From JAAXGX01 sp965203565 (GTDB taxonomy: Bacteria; Acidobacteriota; Vicinamibacteria; Vicinamibacterales; UBA8438), in contig OZ241896.1 of assembly GCA_965203565.1 (NCBI GenBank), positions 2,170,001 to 2,234,000 on the forward strand: DNA of 64,000 nucleotides. Reading direction: 5' to 3'. The notes below the pieces were generated by a model. It was given only the letters and a program-made list of their open reading frames with translations, made no database searches and was not told the DNA's origin. This document shows, piece by piece, positions 41,204 through 51,481 of this stretch. The number at the start of each line of letters is the position of its first letter. The stretch's first letter is position 1. Position numbers and translations under genes: made by a program.

Positions 41204-44200
41204 TCACACCCAGGAGACCGCGCCCTTGCCGCAAAGACGCTCGACCTCCTCCACCAACGCGTCCGATGGACGGACCCGCGTCCGCGGCAGCGCCGCCCGC
41301 AGCCGGAGCGGCTCGGCCCGCTGACGCAACTCCAGATCGAGCGAGACCGGGGCGTCGCCCCGGTGCCGGCCGAACACCTCGGCGAGCGCCTCCAGCGTCG
41401 CGCGGTCGAGCGGAGGCGCCGCCAGCCGAACCGCCAGCGCCCGGCCGGCCCCCGGGCCGGCGCCCGAGCCGCCGATCGGCCGCACTTCGGAAACGATCAG
41501 CCGGGCGGCTTCTTCGTCCTTCTCGAAACGTCCGCGGACGACGACGAGGCGGTTCGGTTCGAGAAGCGACGCGCTCTTGGCGTAGGCGTCGGGAAACACC
41601 ACCGCTTCGAGGCTGCCCCCGCGGTCCTCGAGCGTGACGACCGCCATCGGATCTCCCTTCCGGGTCGTGAGCCGGCGGCAGCCTGCGACGATCCCGGCGA
41701 CCGATTCGGATCCGGCCGCGTCGGTCAGCTCTTCGATGCGCTTCACGCCGTTCGCCTGCAGATCGGGCGCGAAGCGGTCGACCGGGTGTCCGCTGAGGTA
41801 CAGGCCGAGCGCCTCCTTTTCGAACGCCAGTTGCTGCGTCTCGGTCCAGGGCTTCACCTGCTCGCCCCGCAGCGCGGCGTCGCCCGGATCGTCCGCATCC
41901 GATTCCCCGAACAGCTCCGTCTGACCGAGATCGCGGTTGCGCTGCCGCCGGCTCCCGTGCTCGATGGCGCGATCCGCCGCGTCGAGAAGCCGCGCCCGCA
42001 GCGCCGCCACCGGCGGCCGCGGCATCGTCCGCACGAGCGAGTCGAACGCGCCCGCCTTGATCAGACTTTCCAGCACACGCTTGTTCACCAGCCGGAGATC
42101 GACGTGCTCGCACAGGCGGTCGAGCGACCGGATCCGGCCGTGCGTCGCGCGCACCTTCAGGATGGAGGCGATCGCGGCCTCGCCCACGTTCCTGATCGCC
42201 GCCAGGCCGAACCGGATCCCGTTCTTCGCGACCGTGAAGTGCAGGCCGCTGGTGTTGACGTCCGGCGGCAGGATCGGCGCCCCCACGTCGCGGCATTCCC
42301 CGAGGTAGATCGCCAGCTTGTCCGTGTTCTGACGCTCGATCGTCAGCAGAGCGGCCATGAAGTGCCGGGGATAGTTCGCCTTCAGATAGGCCGTCTGGTA
42401 CGCCAGCAGCGCATACGTGGTCGAATGGCTCTTGTTGAAGCCGTAGCCGGCGAAGTACTCCATCAGGTCGAAGATCCTGGCCGCCTGCGCCTTCCGGATG
42501 CCGCGCTCGACCGCTCCCTCGACGAAACGCTCCCGCTGGGCCTGCATGACCGACGCGTCCTTCTTCCCCATCGCCTTGCGCAGCACGTCGGCTTCGCCCA
42601 TCGTGAACCCGGCCAGGTCGTTCGCAATGCGCATGACCTGCTCCTGGTACGCGATGACGCCGTACGTGTCGTCGAGAATCGGCTCGAGCTGCGGCGCTTC
42701 GTACGAGATCTTCACCTTGCCGTGCTTTCGGGCGATGAAGTCGTCGATCACGCCGCCGCGCAGCGGGCCGGGCCGGTAGAGCGCGTTCAGCGCAATCAGA
42801 TCGTCGAACCGTCTCGGCTTCGCCTTCCGCAGCGTGTCCCGCATCCCCGAGCTCTCGAACTGGAAGACGCCGAGCGTCTGCCCGTCGCCGAACAGCTCGT
42901 AGGTCCGGGCGTCGTCGAGCGGGATCTCGTGAAGGGCCAGCGCCGTTCCTTCCGTCTCCCGGATCTGCGCGACCGCGTCGTGGAGCAGCGTCAGCGTGCT
43001 CAGTCCCAGGAAGTCCATCTTGAGCAGGCCGACGCGCTCGACGTCCTTCATCGTCCACTGCGTCGTGATCTCGTCCTTCTGGCTCTTGTAGAGCGGCGCG
43101 AACTCGGTCAGCGGACGTGGCGCGATGACGACTCCCGCCGCATGCACCGACGCGTGGCGCGTCACCCCTTCGAGCCGTCGCGCGACGCCGATCAGCTCCT
43201 TGACCCGCTCGTCGCGCCGGTGCAGCTCCTTGAGCGTCGAACTCTCCTCGAGGGCCCGGTCGAGCGTCATGTCGAGCGTCGGCGGGATCTGCTTCGCCAC
43301 GCGGTCGACGTCCGCGTACGACATGCCGAGCGTCCGCCCGACGTCCCGGACGGCCGCGCGCGCCTTCATCGTCCCGAAGGTGATGATCTGGGCGACGTTC
43401 TCCCGGCCGTACTTCCGGGTGACGTACTCGATCACCTCGCCCCGCCGGCGCTCGCAGAAGTCGATGTCGATGTCGGGAAGCGAGACGCGCTCCGGATTGA
43501 GGAAGCGTTCGAAGAGGAGGTCGAACTCCAGCGGGTCCACGTCGGTGATGCGCAGGCAGTACGCCACCAGGCTGCCGGCGGCCGAACCGCGGCCGGGGCC
43601 GACCGGAACGCCGTGCTCGCGCGCGTACCGGATGAAGTCCCAGACGATGAGGAAGTACCCCGGGTACCGCATCCGCTTGATCACGTCGATCTCGTAGGCC
43701 AGTCTGGCTTCGTACGCGTCGATCGGATGCCGCAGCACGCCGCGGCCCTCCAGCTCCCGCAGCCGGGACAGGCGCTCCGCGAACCCTTCGCGGACGACGT
43801 GCTCGAAGTACCGATCGAGCGTGTAGCCGTCGGGCACGTCGAAGTTCGGCAGATGGTTTTCGCCGCCGCCGATGTCGAGGTCGCAGCGTTCGGCGATCGC
43901 CACCGTGTTGCGCAGCGCCTCCGGGAAGTCGCCGAAGATCGCCGCCATCTCGTCGGGCGTCTTGAGGTAGAACTGGTCGCCGTGGTACCGGAGCCGGTCC
44001 GCGTCGTCGACGTTCTTGCCGGTCCCGATGCAGAGGAGAACGTCGTGCGGGCGATTGTCGGCCTGCCGCAGGTAATGCACGTCGTTCGTGCAGACGAGGG
44101 GCGCGCCGAGCTGCTTCGCGATCGGCGGCAGCCCCCGGTTCACCGTCCGCTGCTCCTCGATCCCCTGGAACTGCATCTCCAGGAAGAAATTGTCCGCGCC

Positions 44201-44701
44201 CAGGATGTCGCGGTACGTCGCCGCCGCTTCGACCGCCCGCGGCTGCTGCCCGCGGCGCAGGTGGGTCGCGACCTCGCCCTTGAGGCAGCTGCTGAGACCC
44301 ACCAGCCCGTCGGCGTGCCGGGCCAGCAGGTCCTTGTCGATCCGCGGCTTGTAGTAGAACCCCTCCGTATACCCGGCTGAGACCAGCTTGATCAGATTGT
44401 GGTAACCAGTCTGGTTAGTCGCGAGGAGCACCAGGTGGTTCGCCGTCTCGCCGGGAGTCCCGCTCTTCGTCAGCCGACTGCCGCTCGCGACGTACACCTC
44501 GCACCCGACGATAGGCTTGATCCCGCGCTTGCGCGCCTGATCGTGAAAGGCGACGGCCGAGAACAGGTTGCCGTGTTCGGTGACGGCCACCGCCGGCATC
44601 TCCAGCGCGGCCGCCTGGTCGAGCAGTTCGCCGATCCGGCACGCGCCGTCGAGCAGCGAGTACTCCGTGTGCAGGTGGAGGTGGACGAAGTTCGCGCTCA
44701 T
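41204..44701 (-). CDS. dnaE: DNA polymerase III alpha subunit
   Basis: A 1165-residue replicative polymerase. The PHP domain starts FVHLHLHTEYSLLDGA; the polymerase catalytic Asp motif PDIDIDF is near residue 410, and GPGRGSAAGSLVAY precedes it. The later part holds the helix-hairpin-helix (about 850) and an OB domain (about 990-1070; VVTLEDRGGSLEAVVFP). The ATG at 44701 overlaps the guaA stop by 4 bases; an in-frame GTG at 44707 adds two residues. It is a single DnaE, so this genome probably uses it as the main replicase, but other copies outside the window cannot be excluded. Confidence 0.96.
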   Translation of the reverse strand: MSANFVHLHLHTEYSLLDGACRIGELLDQAAALEMPAVAVTEHGNLFSAVAFHDQARKRGIKPIVGCEVYVASGSRLTKSGTPGETANHLVLLATNQTGYHNLIKLVSAGYTEGFYYKPRIDKDLLARHADGLVGLSSCLKGEVATHLRRGQQPRAVEAAATYRDILGADNFFLEMQFQGIEEQRTVNRGLPPIAKQLGAPLVCTNDVHYLRQADNRPHDVLLCIGTGKNVDDADRLRYHGDQFYLKTPDEMAAIFGDFPEALRNTVAIAERCDLDIGGGENHLPNFDVPDGYTLDRYFEHVVREGFAERLSRLRELEGRGVLRHPIDAYEARLAYEIDVIKRMRYPGYFLIVWDFIRYAREHGVPVGPGRGSAAGSLVAYCLRITDVDPLEFDLLFERFLNPERVSLPDIDIDFCERRRGEVIEYVTRKYGRENVAQIITFGTMKARAAVRDVGRTLGMSYADVDRVAKQIPPTLDMTLDRALEESSTLKELHRRDERVKELIGVARRLEGVTRHASVHAAGVVIAPRPLTEFAPLYKSQKDEITTQWTMKDVERVGLLKMDFLGLSTLTLLHDAVAQIRETEGTALALHEIPLDDARTYELFGDGQTLGVFQFESSGMRDTLRKAKPRRFDDLIALNALYRPGPLRGGVIDDFIARKHGKVKISYEAPQLEPILDDTYGVIAYQEQVMRIANDLAGFTMGEADVLRKAMGKKDASVMQAQRERFVEGAVERGIRKAQAARIFDLMEYFAGYGFNKSHSTTYALLAYQTAYLKANYPRHFMAALLTIERQNTDKLAIYLGECRDVGAPILPPDVNTSGLHFTVAKNGIRFGLAAIRNVGEAAIASILKVRATHGRIRSLDRLCEHVDLRLVNKRVLESLIKAGAFDSLVRTMPRPPVAALRARLLDAADRAIEHGSRRQRNRDLGQTELFGESDADDPGDAALRGEQVKPWTETQQLAFEKEALGLYLSGHPVDRFAPDLQANGVKRIEELTDAAGSESVAGIVAGCRRLTTRKGDPMAVVTLEDRGGSLEAVVFPDAYAKSASLLEPNRLVVVRGRFEKDEEAARLIVSEVRPIGGSGAGPGAGRALAVRLAAPPLDRATLEALAEVFGRHRGDAPVSLDLELRQRAEPLRLRAALPRTRVRPSDALVEEVERLCGKGAVSWV

Positions 44702-46239
44702 TCCCACTCGATCGTCGAGGGCGGCTTCGAGCTGACGTCGTAGACCACCCGATTGACGCCGCGGACTTCGTTGACGATGCGCGACGAGATCGTCCCGAGC
44801 AGATCGTGCGGGAGGCGGGCCCAGTCCGCAGTCATGCCGTCCCGGCTCTCGACGGCGCGGACGGCGACCGTGCAGTCGTACGTTCGCTCATCCCCCATGA
44901 CGCCGACGCTCTGGACCGGCAGCAGGACCGCGAACGATTGCCACAACCGGCGGTACAGGCCGCCGCGCCGGACTTCGTCGGCCACGATGGCGTCCGCGCG
45001 CCGCAGCAGCTCGACCCGCTCGTCCGTCACTTCGCCCAGGATCCGCACGGCCAGGCCCGGACCGGGAAACGGTTGCCGCCAGACAAGCTCCTCGTCCAGA
45101 CCGAGCGCGGCGCCGAGCGCGCGCGCCTCGTCCTTGAACAGCTCCCGGAGCGGTTCGACGAGCTCGAACGACAGCCGTTCGGGCAGCCCGCCCACGTTGT
45201 GATGGCTCTTGATCGCGGCTGACGGTCCGACGACCGGCACGCTTTCGATCACGTCCGGGTACAGCGTGCCCTGCGCGAGGAAGTCGAAGCGGCCGAGCTT
45301 CTCCGCGGCGCGCTCGAAGACGTCGATGAACGTCGCCCCGATGATCTTTCGCTTCCGTTCCGGATCGGTCACGCCGGCAAGACGATCGAGGAAGAGCCGC
45401 CCCGCGTCCTCGACGACGAGCGGAATCCGGAGCGAGTCGGCGACTCGCCGCCGGACCTGCTCGGCTTCGTCCAGACGCAGCACGCCGTTGTCGACGAAGA
45501 TGCACGTCAGGCGGTCGCCGACGGCCCGATGCACGAGCGCCGCGGTGACCGTCGAGTCAACCCCGCCGCTCAGCCCGCAGATCACCCGGCCGCTCGGGCC
45601 GACGCGCGACCGGATCCGCTGCGTCGCCTCGTCGATGAAAGACGACATGGTCCAGTCGCCGCGGCAGGCGCAGACGGAGCGGGCGAAGTTGCGCAGGATC
45701 CGGTCGCCGTGCTCCGTATGCGCGACTTCCGGGTGAAACAGCAGCGCGTGGAGCCGCTTCGACGGGTGCTCCATCGCTGCGACCGGCGCGTTGGCGCTGG
45801 TCGCCTTGACGGCGAAGCCGGGCGGAGCGCGGGCGACGAAGTCGCCGTGGCTCGCCCAGACGCGCAACGCCCGCGGCAGCGACTTCAGCAGCGCGCCGTT
45901 TCCCTGCGTGGTGACGTCCGCATGGCCGTACTCGCGTCCCGGCGCCCGCTCGACCCGGCCGCCGAGCGCCGCCGTCATCTCCTGCATGCCGTAGCAGATG
46001 CCCAGCACCGGGACGCCGATCTCGAACAGCGCCGGATCGCAATGCGGCGCGTCCGGGTCGGCCACGCTCGCCGGTCCGCCCGACAGGATCAGTCCGGCCG
46101 CCCCCCGTTCGACGACGGCGGCGGCCGGCGTGTCGAACGGCAGGATCTCCGAGTAGACCGAGAGCTCCCGAAGGCGCCGGGCGATCAACTGGGTGTACTG
46201 CGAGCCGAAGTCGAGAACGAGAATCGTCTGATGGGTCAC
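44698..46239 (-). CDS. guaA: GMP synthase (glutamine-hydrolysing)
   Basis: A 513-residue enzyme: an N-terminal class I glutamine amidotransferase (nucleophile Cys in LGICYGMQ, about residue 80; HPEVAHTEHG holds the His and Glu), an ATP pyrophosphatase domain with GLSGGVDSTV (about 224-233), and a C-terminal dimerisation domain ending STIEWE. Reaction: XMP + glutamine + ATP to GMP. It is the 5' gene of the long run guaA-dnaE-accA-recJ-lptC/A-lptB-rpoN. A perfect palindrome with a TATAAT -10 lies just upstream. Confidence 0.96.
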   Translation of the reverse strand: MTHQTILVLDFGSQYTQLIARRLRELSVYSEILPFDTPAAAVVERGAAGLILSGGPASVADPDAPHCDPALFEIGVPVLGICYGMQEMTAALGGRVERAPGREYGHADVTTQGNGALLKSLPRALRVWASHGDFVARAPPGFAVKATSANAPVAAMEHPSKRLHALLFHPEVAHTEHGDRILRNFARSVCACRGDWTMSSFIDEATQRIRSRVGPSGRVICGLSGGVDSTVTAALVHRAVGDRLTCIFVDNGVLRLDEAEQVRRRVADSLRIPLVVEDAGRLFLDRLAGVTDPERKRKIIGATFIDVFERAAEKLGRFDFLAQGTLYPDVIESVPVVGPSAAIKSHHNVGGLPERLSFELVEPLRELFKDEARALGAALGLDEELVWRQPFPGPGLAVRILGEVTDERVELLRRADAIVADEVRRGGLYRRLWQSFAVLLPVQSVGVMGDERTYDCTVAVRAVESRDGMTADWARLPHDLLGTISSRIVNEVRGVNRVVYDVSSKPPSTIEWE

Positions 46240-46250
46240 GGAAGACCGTT

Positions 46251-46267
46251 GCCGCTATTATAGCGGC
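46251..46267. promoter_or_regulatory. Palindrome with -10 upstream of guaA
   Basis: GCCGCTAT, one T, then ATAGCGGC form a 17-base near-perfect palindrome. Its centre contains TATAAT on the minus strand (46262-46257), an ideal -10 placed about 17 bases before the guaA start. No good -35 precedes it. The combination suggests either a regulated guaA promoter or, less likely, a start-site for the plus-strand neighbour at 46318. Confidence 0.45.
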
Positions 46268-46317
46268 GTGGAGATCGGACGCACCATCGCGGCTCGCCGC
46301 GCCGGCGCCGCGGGTGG

Positions 46318-47547
46318 ATGACGGCCAGCGGCGGCGTGCGGGCCGCGGGCGCGGCGCTGACGACGGGGATCGCGGCGCTGCCGGTCTCCGTGCTGCTTGC
46401 GGCCGCGCCGGCCCAGATCGCCGGCGGCGACGGTGACGGCGGTCGGCCGGCGGCGGTCTTCCCGCTTCAGGCGGCCTGGACGACCGATCTGGGTCAGCCT
46501 CCCGCCGCGGCGCCCGGCTACGACGACCTGCAGGCGTACGTTCCGCTGCGGGACGGAACGCTCACCGCGGTTCGGCTCAGTGACGGCAGCGTCGTCTGGC
46601 GGATCGATCAGCCGACGGCGTTGCCCCCCGCGGCGGGCGGCGACAGCGTCATCGTGGCGGACGGCGCAGCGCTGATCGCCCGCCGGAGCGGCGACGCGCG
46701 GACGCTCTGGACGCGCGACTTCGCCGCGCCGGTTTCCGCGGCGCCGTTGCGCCGGAACGGATGGCTGATCGCGCCGCTGGCTAACGGCGAGGTCGTGACG
46801 CTCCGGGCGGCGGACGGCCGGGAATTCTGGCGGGCGCCGCTCGACGGTCCGCTGCGCGTTCAGCCGGCGCTCGGCGGACGCCGACTGTTCGTGCCTGTCG
46901 ACGACGGCCGTCTCGTCGCGCTCGATCTCGTCTCCGGCGCACGGCTGTGGGAGCGCCGTCTGAACGGAAACCCGCGGGAAGTGCTGCCGCTCGACGCGGT
47001 GTTCGTGGGCGCGACCGACAACTACCTGTACCGCCTGTCGCTCGACGACGGCTCGACCGAATGGCGGTGGCGCGCGGGCGGCGACGTGGCCGGCGCACCG
47101 GTCACCGACGGCGGCCGGCTCTTCTTCGTGTCACTCGACAACACCCTCTGGGCCCTCGACCGCGACACCGGCGTGCAGCAGTGGCGCCGGATCCTCACCC
47201 TGCGTCCGAGAGCCGGCCTCGCGCTCGTCGGCGAGACGCTGTTCGTATCGGGCGTGTCGGCGCAAATTCACACGTTCCATGGCGCGACCGGCGCGGCCGG
47301 GAACGTCCTGTCCGCGCCGGGCGAACTCGGCGCGCCGCCCCGCATGGGCGCGCCCCGCGCCGGCGTGCGCATCGTGCTCCTGACCGCCGACGGACAGCTC
47401 GTCGGCATGGCGCCGGCGTCCGGCCCGCGGCGGTTGCCGCCCGGTCCGCTGCCGCCGCCGTTGCTCCCCGCGCCCGAACGTCCTGCGCCCGCCGACCTGC
47501 CGCCGTTCGAACCACCGGCGTCGTTCGGATCAGCCAGGGATGGATGA
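46318..47547 (+). CDS. Exported beta-propeller protein (PQQ/BamB-like repeats)
   Basis: A 409-residue protein. An export-type N-terminal segment (about 8-35; LTTGIAALPVSVLLAAAP) is followed by repeating PQQ-type propeller blades: VVWRIDQP, TLWTRDF, EFWRAP, RLWERRL, TEWRWRAG, QQWRRIL, each of the W-W repeat kind. The C-terminal 45 residues are Pro-rich. Similar to BamB in repeat style, but no BAM partners are nearby. It overlaps the kinase gene start by 8 bases, so the two are translationally coupled. Function is unknown. Confidence 0.72.
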   Translation: MTASGGVRAAGAALTTGIAALPVSVLLAAAPAQIAGGDGDGGRPAAVFPLQAAWTTDLGQPPAAAPGYDDLQAYVPLRDGTLTAVRLSDGSVVWRIDQPTALPPAAGGDSVIVADGAALIARRSGDARTLWTRDFAAPVSAAPLRRNGWLIAPLANGEVVTLRAADGREFWRAPLDGPLRVQPALGGRRLFVPVDDGRLVALDLVSGARLWERRLNGNPREVLPLDAVFVGATDNYLYRLSLDDGSTEWRWRAGGDVAGAPVTDGGRLFFVSLDNTLWALDRDTGVQQWRRILTLRPRAGLALVGETLFVSGVSAQIHTFHGATGAAGNVLSAPGELGAPPRMGAPRAGVRIVLLTADGQLVGMAPASGPRRLPPGPLPPPLLPAPERPAPADLPPFEPPASFGSARDG

Positions 47548-50500
47548 CCGCAGCCGATGGCGGCGCTTCGTGCTGGCCGGCGCGGCCGGCGTGCTCGCCA
47601 TCCAGGCCGCCGGCCGGCTGACCGAACTGGCGCGGCTGGGCGGCTCGGACGACGCGGCGTTCGCCCGGGTCGAACGCCGCATGGCCGGGCGCTTCGGGGA
47701 GATGGCCGCCGCGCTGGAGTCGCTGGCGGGACGCCTGGCCGCCGATCCGGAAGTCGTCGAGCGGATCGACGGAGACCCCGCCGCGTTGCCCCGCCTGTTC
47801 GCAGTGCTGCGCGACGCCGCCGACGCCACCGACGCCGCCGTCACGATATACGGCGCCGACGGGTCCCCCAGAGCCTGGACCGGCCGGCCGTCGGAAGCGC
47901 CGGTTTCCCGCATCCTCGACGATAGAACGTTCTTCGTCGCGCCGGGGCCGCTCGGGCTGCGGCTCGTGTACGTCGAACCGGTGCTCGACCGGCCGGCCGG
48001 CGGCGGGCGACCGCGGCGGATCGGAGCGATCGCGGCGGAGCAGGTGCTGTCAGCGGCGCCGGGCATGGACGCGGCGCCGTCCGATGCGTTCCGGTTGGAC
48101 GACCCGATCGCCGACGTCGTCGTGCGGGTCTGGCCCGGGCCGCGAGCCTTGCAGACCGGCCAGCGGGCATTCGAGCTGCGGTCGCCGCAGGGCGCGCCGC
48201 TGCTGGAGGCCGTCGTATCCTCCGCCGACCTCCGCGCGGCGCGCCGCCGGTGGCGGCGGGCGCTGTGGAACCTGACCCTGACGTTCGCGGCGCTGATCGT
48301 CCTCGCCGCCGCCGGCGCAGGGCTGCGGCGGCCGCCGCGGGAAGCGTCGGCGGGAGAACACCTGCGGCGCGCCGGCCTGGCCGTCGGAGGCGCCGGCGCA
48401 GCGGCCCTTCTCCTCCGTGCGGCCTGCGCGCCGACGCCGGCGCACGGCCGCCTGTTCTCTCCGGAGGTCTTCGCCTCGATCCGCTTCCCCGGCCTGTTGC
48501 GATCACCGGCCGATCTCCTGGTGTGCGGCGCCTTCACGGCCGTGCTGGCGCTGATCGCCGCGACGGTGCTGGAACGCGCCCGCCCGGCGTTGCGGCGCGC
48601 CCGGCTGACGCCGACGCTTCGGCGGACGCCGTGGTTCCTGCTCGCGCATCTGTCCGGCGGCGCCGCGCTGGCGGCGATCGCGGCAGGCCTGCACACCGTG
48701 ACGGAAGACGCGGCGTTCGCCGCGTCGGTCGATCTCCTCCATACGTCGTTCTCGCCGTGGGACGCCGGACGGATCGGACTGCTGGCCGGCCTGCTGCTCG
48801 CCGCCGTCGGATCGGTCTGGGGCGGCGCAGTGGTTCTCGTCGCGGTCCGGACCTTCTGGCGTCACCCGCGCCGCGACGCCGTCCCGACGGCCGCGGCGGT
48901 CGCCGCATGGGCCGCGCCGGGTCTGGCGGCGGCCGCGGCGACCGGCCGGCCGGCCACGCCGCTGCTTGCCCTGCTGGCCGGCGCCGTTCCGGCGGCGCTG
49001 TTCGCCCCGGCCGCGCGGCGCCGGCTCCGCCACGCCTCTCATGCGTCACGCCTGCTCGCGGCGCTGCTCGCGGCGGCGGCGCCGGCCCTGCTGCTCTACC
49101 CGTCGCTGTGGCGCAACGCGGAACGCGCCAAGCGGCAACTTGTGGAGACCCGGTTCGCCGGGCAGGCGGCGCGGTATCCCGACGCACTGCAAGCCCGGCT
49201 CGGCGAAGCGCTGGCGCAGATAGACGCGATTCCCGATCTGCCGGAGATCCTGTCGCCGGCGGCGGGTCGGCAGGCCGAGCCTGCGGACGCCGATCGCGCG
49301 TTTTCCGTATGGCGCCGGACCGGACTGGCGCAGTTGCGGCTGACGTCGGCCATCGAGCTGTACGACGCCGAAGGCCGCCTCGTCAGCCGGTTCGCCCTGA
49401 ACTTCCCGGAGTACGAAGACGTCCCGCAGGACTGGATCTCGAGCCGGTGCGAATGGGAGATCTTCGGGGAGGCGGCCCCGTTCGGATCCGAAGAACGCCG
49501 AATCCTGCACGGCGACCGGGCGCTCTGCGCCTCGGACGGGGCCGGCGGAGATCCGTTCGTCCGCGGGTCGGTCGTGGTCCATCTGGCCCTGGACTATCAG
49601 GCGCTCCCGTTCATCTCGCCCGGCAGCCCGTACGCGGCGGTCCTCCGCGCGAGCGAGAGCCCGCCGCCCGGTCCCGAGCCCGGGCGGGACGTGGAGCTGG
49701 TCATCTACGGCTGGGGGCTCCAGCCGGTCTTCGCCTCCGGCCCGGACGCCTGGCTGCTCGACGACGCTCTGTTCGCGCGCATCCACGCCTCGCGCGAGCC
49801 GTTCTGGACCAGGCGGCCGAAGGGTGAGCGGGAGTACGAGCTGTACCTGGCCAACAACCGCGCCGGCGTCTACGCGCTGGGCTATCCGGCGTTCAGCGCG
49901 TTCGACCATCTCGTGCGGCTGGTCGAAATCGCCGCCTTCATGGGCGTGCTGGGCTGCGCCCTCCTTCCGATCGCGGTCTGCGCGGCGCCGTGGGCGGCCG
50001 ATCGCCGCCGGTTCGGCGCGGCTCTGCTGCTCGAAGTCCGCACCAGCTTCCATCGCCGGCTGCTGCTCGCGTTCGTCGGCGCCGCGGTGATCCCGATGCT
50101 CGCGGTGGCGGCGGCGATTCGGACCTACTACACGGCCCGGCTGCGCGCCGACGTCGAGACGGGCGCCGCGCGCACGGCCGCCGTCGCCAAACGCGTGATC
50201 GAGGAGTCGATCGGACGCCGGCAGACGAACGCAGCGGCGGCGGCGGTGATCAACGACGACCTCCTCGTGTTCATCAGCCAGAGCATCGATCAGGACGTCA
50301 ACCTGTTCGAGGGGCCGCAACTGATTGCGACGAGCGAACGCGACCTGTTCGCGTCGGGGCTGCTGCCGACCCGCACGCCGCACGACGTCTACGACGCGGT
50401 GGCGCTCGGCGGCATGACGAGCTACGTGGCGGAGGACGCAATCGGCTCCCTGCGGCACCTGGTCGCCGCGACGCCGATCCGCGCCGGCGGACGCGACGCC

Positions 50501-51481
50501 ATCCTGACCGTCCCGCTCGCCTCCCGACAGCAGGAGATCGAGAACCAGATCGCCGATCTCGACCGCGGGATTCTGCTCGGCGCAGCCCTGTTCATCGTGC
50601 TGGGCGCGGGCAGCGGCTTCTATCTGGCGGAGCGGATCGCCGATCCGGTCAAGCGGTTGACTCGCGCCACCCGCCAGCTGGCCCGCGGGAATTTCGATAC
50701 GCGGATCGCGGTCAGGTCGGCCGACGAGCTGCAACGGCTCGTCGCGGCCTTCAACCGGATGGCGATCGATCTTCAGGACCAGCAGCGCCGCCTCGAGCGC
50801 ACGCACCGGCTCGAAGCCTGGGCGGAAATGGCGCGGCAGGTCGCGCACGAGATCAAGAACCCGCTCACGCCGGTCCAGCTTTCGGCGGAGCACCTGCTCC
50901 GCGTGCACCGGGACCGCGGCGAACCGCTCGGCCCGGTGCTGCAGAACTGCGTGGACTCGATCCTGGCCCAGGTCCGCATGCTGCGCCGGATTTCCTCCGA
51001 GTTCTCGAGCTACGCCTCGTCGCCGGCCGTGACGCGCGAACCGACCCGGCTCGCAGCGATCGTGCGCGACGTCCTCGCCCCGTATCTGGCCGGGCTGGAA
51101 GGGCGGATCGCCGTCACCGTCGACGTTCCGGCCGACGGCCCGGCCGTGCTGGTGGACCGGGTGCTGACCGCGCGCGCGCTGACCAACGTCATCGACAACG
51201 CGCTTCACGCCATGCCGGGCCGGGGGACGCTCGGCGTCCGCATCGTGACGTCGCCGTCGGCGGCGGAGCTGATCGTGACCGATACGGGCGTCGGCGTCGA
51301 TCCGGAGACGCTCCGGCGCATCTTCGAGCCGTACTTCTCCACCAAGGTGTCCGGCACCGGGCTGGGCATGGCGATCGCCAAGCGCAACGTCGAATTGAGC
51401 GGCGGCGCGATTCGCGTGGAGAGCCGGAAGGATCGGGGCGCGACGGTCACGTTGACGTTCCCGGTCGCCGCGGCGTCATGA
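47540..51481 (+). CDS. Giant NtrY-like sensor histidine kinase
   Basis: A 1313-residue kinase. About ten membrane segments are visible, grouped at about 8-25, 242-262, 275-296, 325-343, 365-520, 795-865 and 1008-1030. HAMP at about 1030-1085. The phospho-acceptor domain contains VAHEIKNPLTP with His1103; SSEFSSYAS follows, as in NtrY/PgtA-like kinases. The ATPase domain has N-box NVIDNALHA (about 1216-1224), G1 DTGVGVD (1248-1254) and G2 GTGLGM (1272-1277). NtrY kinases are usually about 700-750 residues; this one has a ~500-residue extra periplasmic region. It is followed by the convergent pssA (6-base overlap), so no response regulator is linked. Confidence 0.88.
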   Translation: MDDRSRWRRFVLAGAAGVLAIQAAGRLTELARLGGSDDAAFARVERRMAGRFGEMAAALESLAGRLAADPEVVERIDGDPAALPRLFAVLRDAADATDAAVTIYGADGSPRAWTGRPSEAPVSRILDDRTFFVAPGPLGLRLVYVEPVLDRPAGGGRPRRIGAIAAEQVLSAAPGMDAAPSDAFRLDDPIADVVVRVWPGPRALQTGQRAFELRSPQGAPLLEAVVSSADLRAARRRWRRALWNLTLTFAALIVLAAAGAGLRRPPREASAGEHLRRAGLAVGGAGAAALLLRAACAPTPAHGRLFSPEVFASIRFPGLLRSPADLLVCGAFTAVLALIAATVLERARPALRRARLTPTLRRTPWFLLAHLSGGAALAAIAAGLHTVTEDAAFAASVDLLHTSFSPWDAGRIGLLAGLLLAAVGSVWGGAVVLVAVRTFWRHPRRDAVPTAAAVAAWAAPGLAAAAATGRPATPLLALLAGAVPAALFAPAARRRLRHASHASRLLAALLAAAAPALLLYPSLWRNAERAKRQLVETRFAGQAARYPDALQARLGEALAQIDAIPDLPEILSPAAGRQAEPADADRAFSVWRRTGLAQLRLTSAIELYDAEGRLVSRFALNFPEYEDVPQDWISSRCEWEIFGEAAPFGSEERRILHGDRALCASDGAGGDPFVRGSVVVHLALDYQALPFISPGSPYAAVLRASESPPPGPEPGRDVELVIYGWGLQPVFASGPDAWLLDDALFARIHASREPFWTRRPKGEREYELYLANNRAGVYALGYPAFSAFDHLVRLVEIAAFMGVLGCALLPIAVCAAPWAADRRRFGAALLLEVRTSFHRRLLLAFVGAAVIPMLAVAAAIRTYYTARLRADVETGAARTAAVAKRVIEESIGRRQTNAAAAAVINDDLLVFISQSIDQDVNLFEGPQLIATSERDLFASGLLPTRTPHDVYDAVALGGMTSYVAEDAIGSLRHLVAATPIRAGGRDAILTVPLASRQQEIENQIADLDRGILLGAALFIVLGAGSGFYLAERIADPVKRLTRATRQLARGNFDTRIAVRSADELQRLVAAFNRMAIDLQDQQRRLERTHRLEAWAEMARQVAHEIKNPLTPVQLSAEHLLRVHRDRGEPLGPVLQNCVDSILAQVRMLRRISSEFSSYASSPAVTREPTRLAAIVRDVLAPYLAGLEGRIAVTVDVPADGPAVLVDRVLTARALTNVIDNALHAMPGRGTLGVRIVTSPSAAELIVTDTGVGVDPETLRRIFEPYFSTKVSGTGLGMAIAKRNVELSGGAIRVESRKDRGATVTLTFPVAAAS

